In this document: piece by piece, positions 5,716 through 7,071 of the stretch
Position numbering within the stretch: position 1 is the stretch's first letter
Layout of the letters: each line of letters opens with the position of its first letter
Assembly: GCA_003170995.1 (NCBI GenBank)
Contig: PMXT01000079.1
Coordinates: forward strand, 1 to 7,071
DNA length: 7,071 nt
Origin: Actinomycetota bacterium
GTDB taxonomy: Bacteria; Actinomycetota; Thermoleophilia; Gaiellales; Gaiellaceae
Direction of reading: 5' to 3'
Program-made: the position numbers and the translations under genes
Notes under the pieces: model-generated
The model's input: the letters and a program-made list of their open reading frames with translations, nothing else
What the model was told of the DNA's origin: nothing
Databases searched by the model: none

Positions 5716-6804
5716 ATGGACGGAGACCGAAAGTCCGTTCGTCCCGTCCTCCTGGCCGCCGTGGCGGTGGTCGCGCTCCTCACGGCCTCGTCGTGCGGAT
5801 CTGGCTCGGGTCACCCGGCAGGACGGAAGCCTCCGCGACCGAGCTCGCCCTTCTACGTGGGTGTGTCCGACGGAGTGGTTCGCTCCGACGGCCGTCGCTA
5901 CGACGTTCCGCGAATAGGCGGGATTCTGATTCTGGTCACGAGCGTCTTCTTCTCGCCCGATCACGCCGAAGCGGTCGTCCCCAGCCCGACCTTCGCTCCT
6001 CCCCGTACGAGCTGGCGCCATATGCGGATCGTCGATCTCAGCAACGGCTCGAGCAGGGTCGTCTCCACGGAGCCGCTGACTGCCTCGCCCGTCTTTGGGC
6101 CGCACGGCGACATCGCCTATGCCTCGGGAACTACCGTGCACTTCCTCGACGGTCGCACTATTCGCGCCCGCGGTCTGCCGAGGGGGGCGAAGATCATCAT
6201 CCTCGAGCTCGCCCCGAAGGACGGCATCGCAGCGGCGCTCGTCACCTGGAACTGGCAGGGAAAGTATCCGCATCCCGGCGAGGCCCTGTACGTGATCTCA
6301 CCACGGCAAACGCGCCGCGTCGTAGGCGACCTCGAAGCTCTCTCCGAGCAGCCCGACCCGGTCTGGAGCCCGAACGGAGACTGGATCGCCTTCTCGCGGG
6401 CGGCGAACGGGCGCGGCACCGTCGTCTACGCCGTCCGCAGCGACGGGAGCGACCTGCGGAAGATCTCCCAGGGCAGGAGAGCCTTCGGGCCGATCTGGTC
6501 GCCGGACGGAAAGCAGCTTGCCTATACCCAGAACAACGGTCGTGACGAGGTCTATGTCTCCGACCTGAACGGGCACGAGCGGCGGCTGACCCACACTCAG
6601 GTGAAGCCGGGATGGATCGATGGGGGCGACGATCCCAATCCGGGCACCGTCGCCGGGGCCTGGTCTCCCGACGGCCGCTCCATCGCAGTGATCACCGCGA
6701 ACCGGCTGGGCGTGGTGGACGCGGAGAGCGGCGAGGAGCGCCTCCTCGGGGTCGAGGTCGGGCCCACCGACGGCCCTGTCTGGTGGCCGTCCGCCTCCCG
6801 CTGA
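5716..6804 (+). CDS. TolB/PD40-like beta-propeller lipoprotein
   Basis: This 362-residue protein begins with basic residues, a hydrophobic stretch at 10-23, and a lipobox-like T-A-S-S-C with Cys27 as the likely lipidated residue. The -3 residue is Ala rather than the usual Leu, so lipid anchoring is likely but not certain. A Gly/Ser/Pro-rich linker at 28-45 follows. The body has PD40/WD40-like propeller strands marked by SPDG-type motifs at about 79-82 (FSPD), 127-131 (FGPHG), 217-220 (WSPN), 261-265 (WSPDG) and 316-320 (WSPDG), ending at WWPSA near the C-terminus. This is the fold of the TolB C-terminal domain, but the TolB N-terminal domain is absent and the protein should not be called TolB. 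A periplasmic or cell-surface binding role is inferred. The start is taken at ATG 5716, 7 bp after the upstream stop and before the signal sequence. No ribosome binding site is visible, so translation is probably coupled to the upstream gene. A longer reading frame upstream is only overlap with that gene. Confidence 0.9.
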   Translation: MDGDRKSVRPVLLAAVAVVALLTASSCGSGSGHPAGRKPPRPSSPFYVGVSDGVVRSDGRRYDVPRIGGILILVTSVFFSPDHAEAVVPSPTFAPPRTSWRHMRIVDLSNGSSRVVSTEPLTASPVFGPHGDIAYASGTTVHFLDGRTIRARGLPRGAKIIILELAPKDGIAAALVTWNWQGKYPHPGEALYVISPRQTRRVVGDLEALSEQPDPVWSPNGDWIAFSRAANGRGTVVYAVRSDGSDLRKISQGRRAFGPIWSPDGKQLAYTQNNGRDEVYVSDLNGHERRLTHTQVKPGWIDGGDDPNPGTVAGAWSPDGRSIAVITANRLGVVDAESGEERLLGVEVGPTDGPVWWPSASR

Positions 6805-6810
6805 CGAGAG

Positions 6811-7071
6811 CTAGCGCTCGAGCAGGGCGACGGCCTGGGCGGCCAAGCCCTCGCCGCGGCCCGTGAAACCGAGCCTGTCGGTAGTCGTGGCCCTAACGGT
6901 CACGCACCCCGGCTCGACGGCAAGCGCAGCGGCCAGACGCTCCTGCATCTTCTCGCGCTGTGGTGCGATACGCGGCTCCTCGCCAACGAGGATGCAGTCG
7001 GCGTTGACCAGCTTCCAGCCGGCGCCGCGCACCTCGCTGTAGGCGCGAGCGAGCAGGTCGAGCGAGTCGGC
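6811..7071 (-). CDS. ispF: 2-C-methyl-D-erythritol 2,4-cyclodiphosphate synthase, C-terminal part
   Basis: IspF converts CDP-ME 2-phosphate to MEcPP with release of CMP in the MEP isoprenoid pathway, acting as a cytoplasmic homotrimer. The visible 86 residues begin with ADSLDLL and contain GWKLVNADC, where E. coli has GYRLGNVDV, and then the family signature RATTTDRLGFTGRGEG, close to E. coli KATTTEKLGFTGRGEG. That signature contains the conserved Thr and the CDP-binding segment. The protein ends AVALLER followed by TAG at 6813-6811. The N-terminal metal-binding Asp/His residues lie beyond the right edge, so I cannot tell whether this is a single IspF or the C-terminal half of an IspDF fusion. 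The gene is convergent with the lipoprotein gene, with only 6 bp between stop codons. Confidence 0.96.
   Translation of the reverse strand, partial: ADSLDLLARAYSEVRGAGWKLVNADCILVGEEPRIAPQREKMQERLAAALAVEPGCVTVRATTTDRLGFTGRGEGLAAQAVALLER

Noticed and set aside
5716..6804. Calling the lipoprotein gene tolB
   Set aside because: Only PD40-type propeller motifs are present. It lacks the TolB N-terminal domain, and no tol-pal genes are adjacent.

Overview
The window is strongly GC-rich and gene-dense. Three of its genes appear to be transcribed without a leader, from a TANNNT -10 box placed 7-8 nt before the ATG. It carries long secreted repeat proteins and an MEP-pathway ispF. This points to a high-GC actinobacterium. 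A Thermoleophilia/Solirubrobacterales-type genome is my best guess from general familiarity; no 16S or other taxonomic marker is present. It looks like ordinary chromosome: I see no transposase, integrase, phage gene, tRNA, rRNA or CRISPR array.

Layout from left to right. (1) A minus-strand gene leaves the window at the left edge. It encodes an exported protein with a signal peptide, a ~255-residue Cys-containing domain and then an unbroken collagen-like Gly-X-Y tract; its C-terminus is missing. (2) A ~250-bp divergent intergenic region holds two inverted repeats and an orphan Shine-Dalgarno-like GGAGGAGG. (3) A plus-strand cation diffusion facilitator (CDF) metal transporter follows. (4) Two tandem hairpins and then a leaderless-type promoter lead into a very large exported RCC1-type beta-propeller protein with 14 blades, which fits two seven-bladed propellers. 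Each blade carries a Cys pair. (5) A second leaderless-type promoter precedes a two-gene unit: a small membrane-anchored protein of unknown function with a highly basic tail, then a TolB/PD40-like propeller lipoprotein 7 bp downstream. (6) The minus-strand C-terminal half of ispF (isoprenoid synthesis) enters from the right edge and meets the lipoprotein gene tail to tail with only 6 bp between stop codons.

The theme of the middle of the window is the cell envelope. Three predicted exported or lipid-anchored repeat proteins (collagen-like, RCC1 double propeller, PD40 propeller) and one membrane protein lie between two housekeeping-type genes (CDF transporter and ispF). Nothing in the sequence proves that they act together. 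I found no clear new multi-gene system. The most informative observations are the shared leaderless promoter pattern, the 2x7 architecture of the RCC1 protein with evidence of a four-blade internal duplication, the collagen fusion, and the altered metal-site residues of the CDF transporter.
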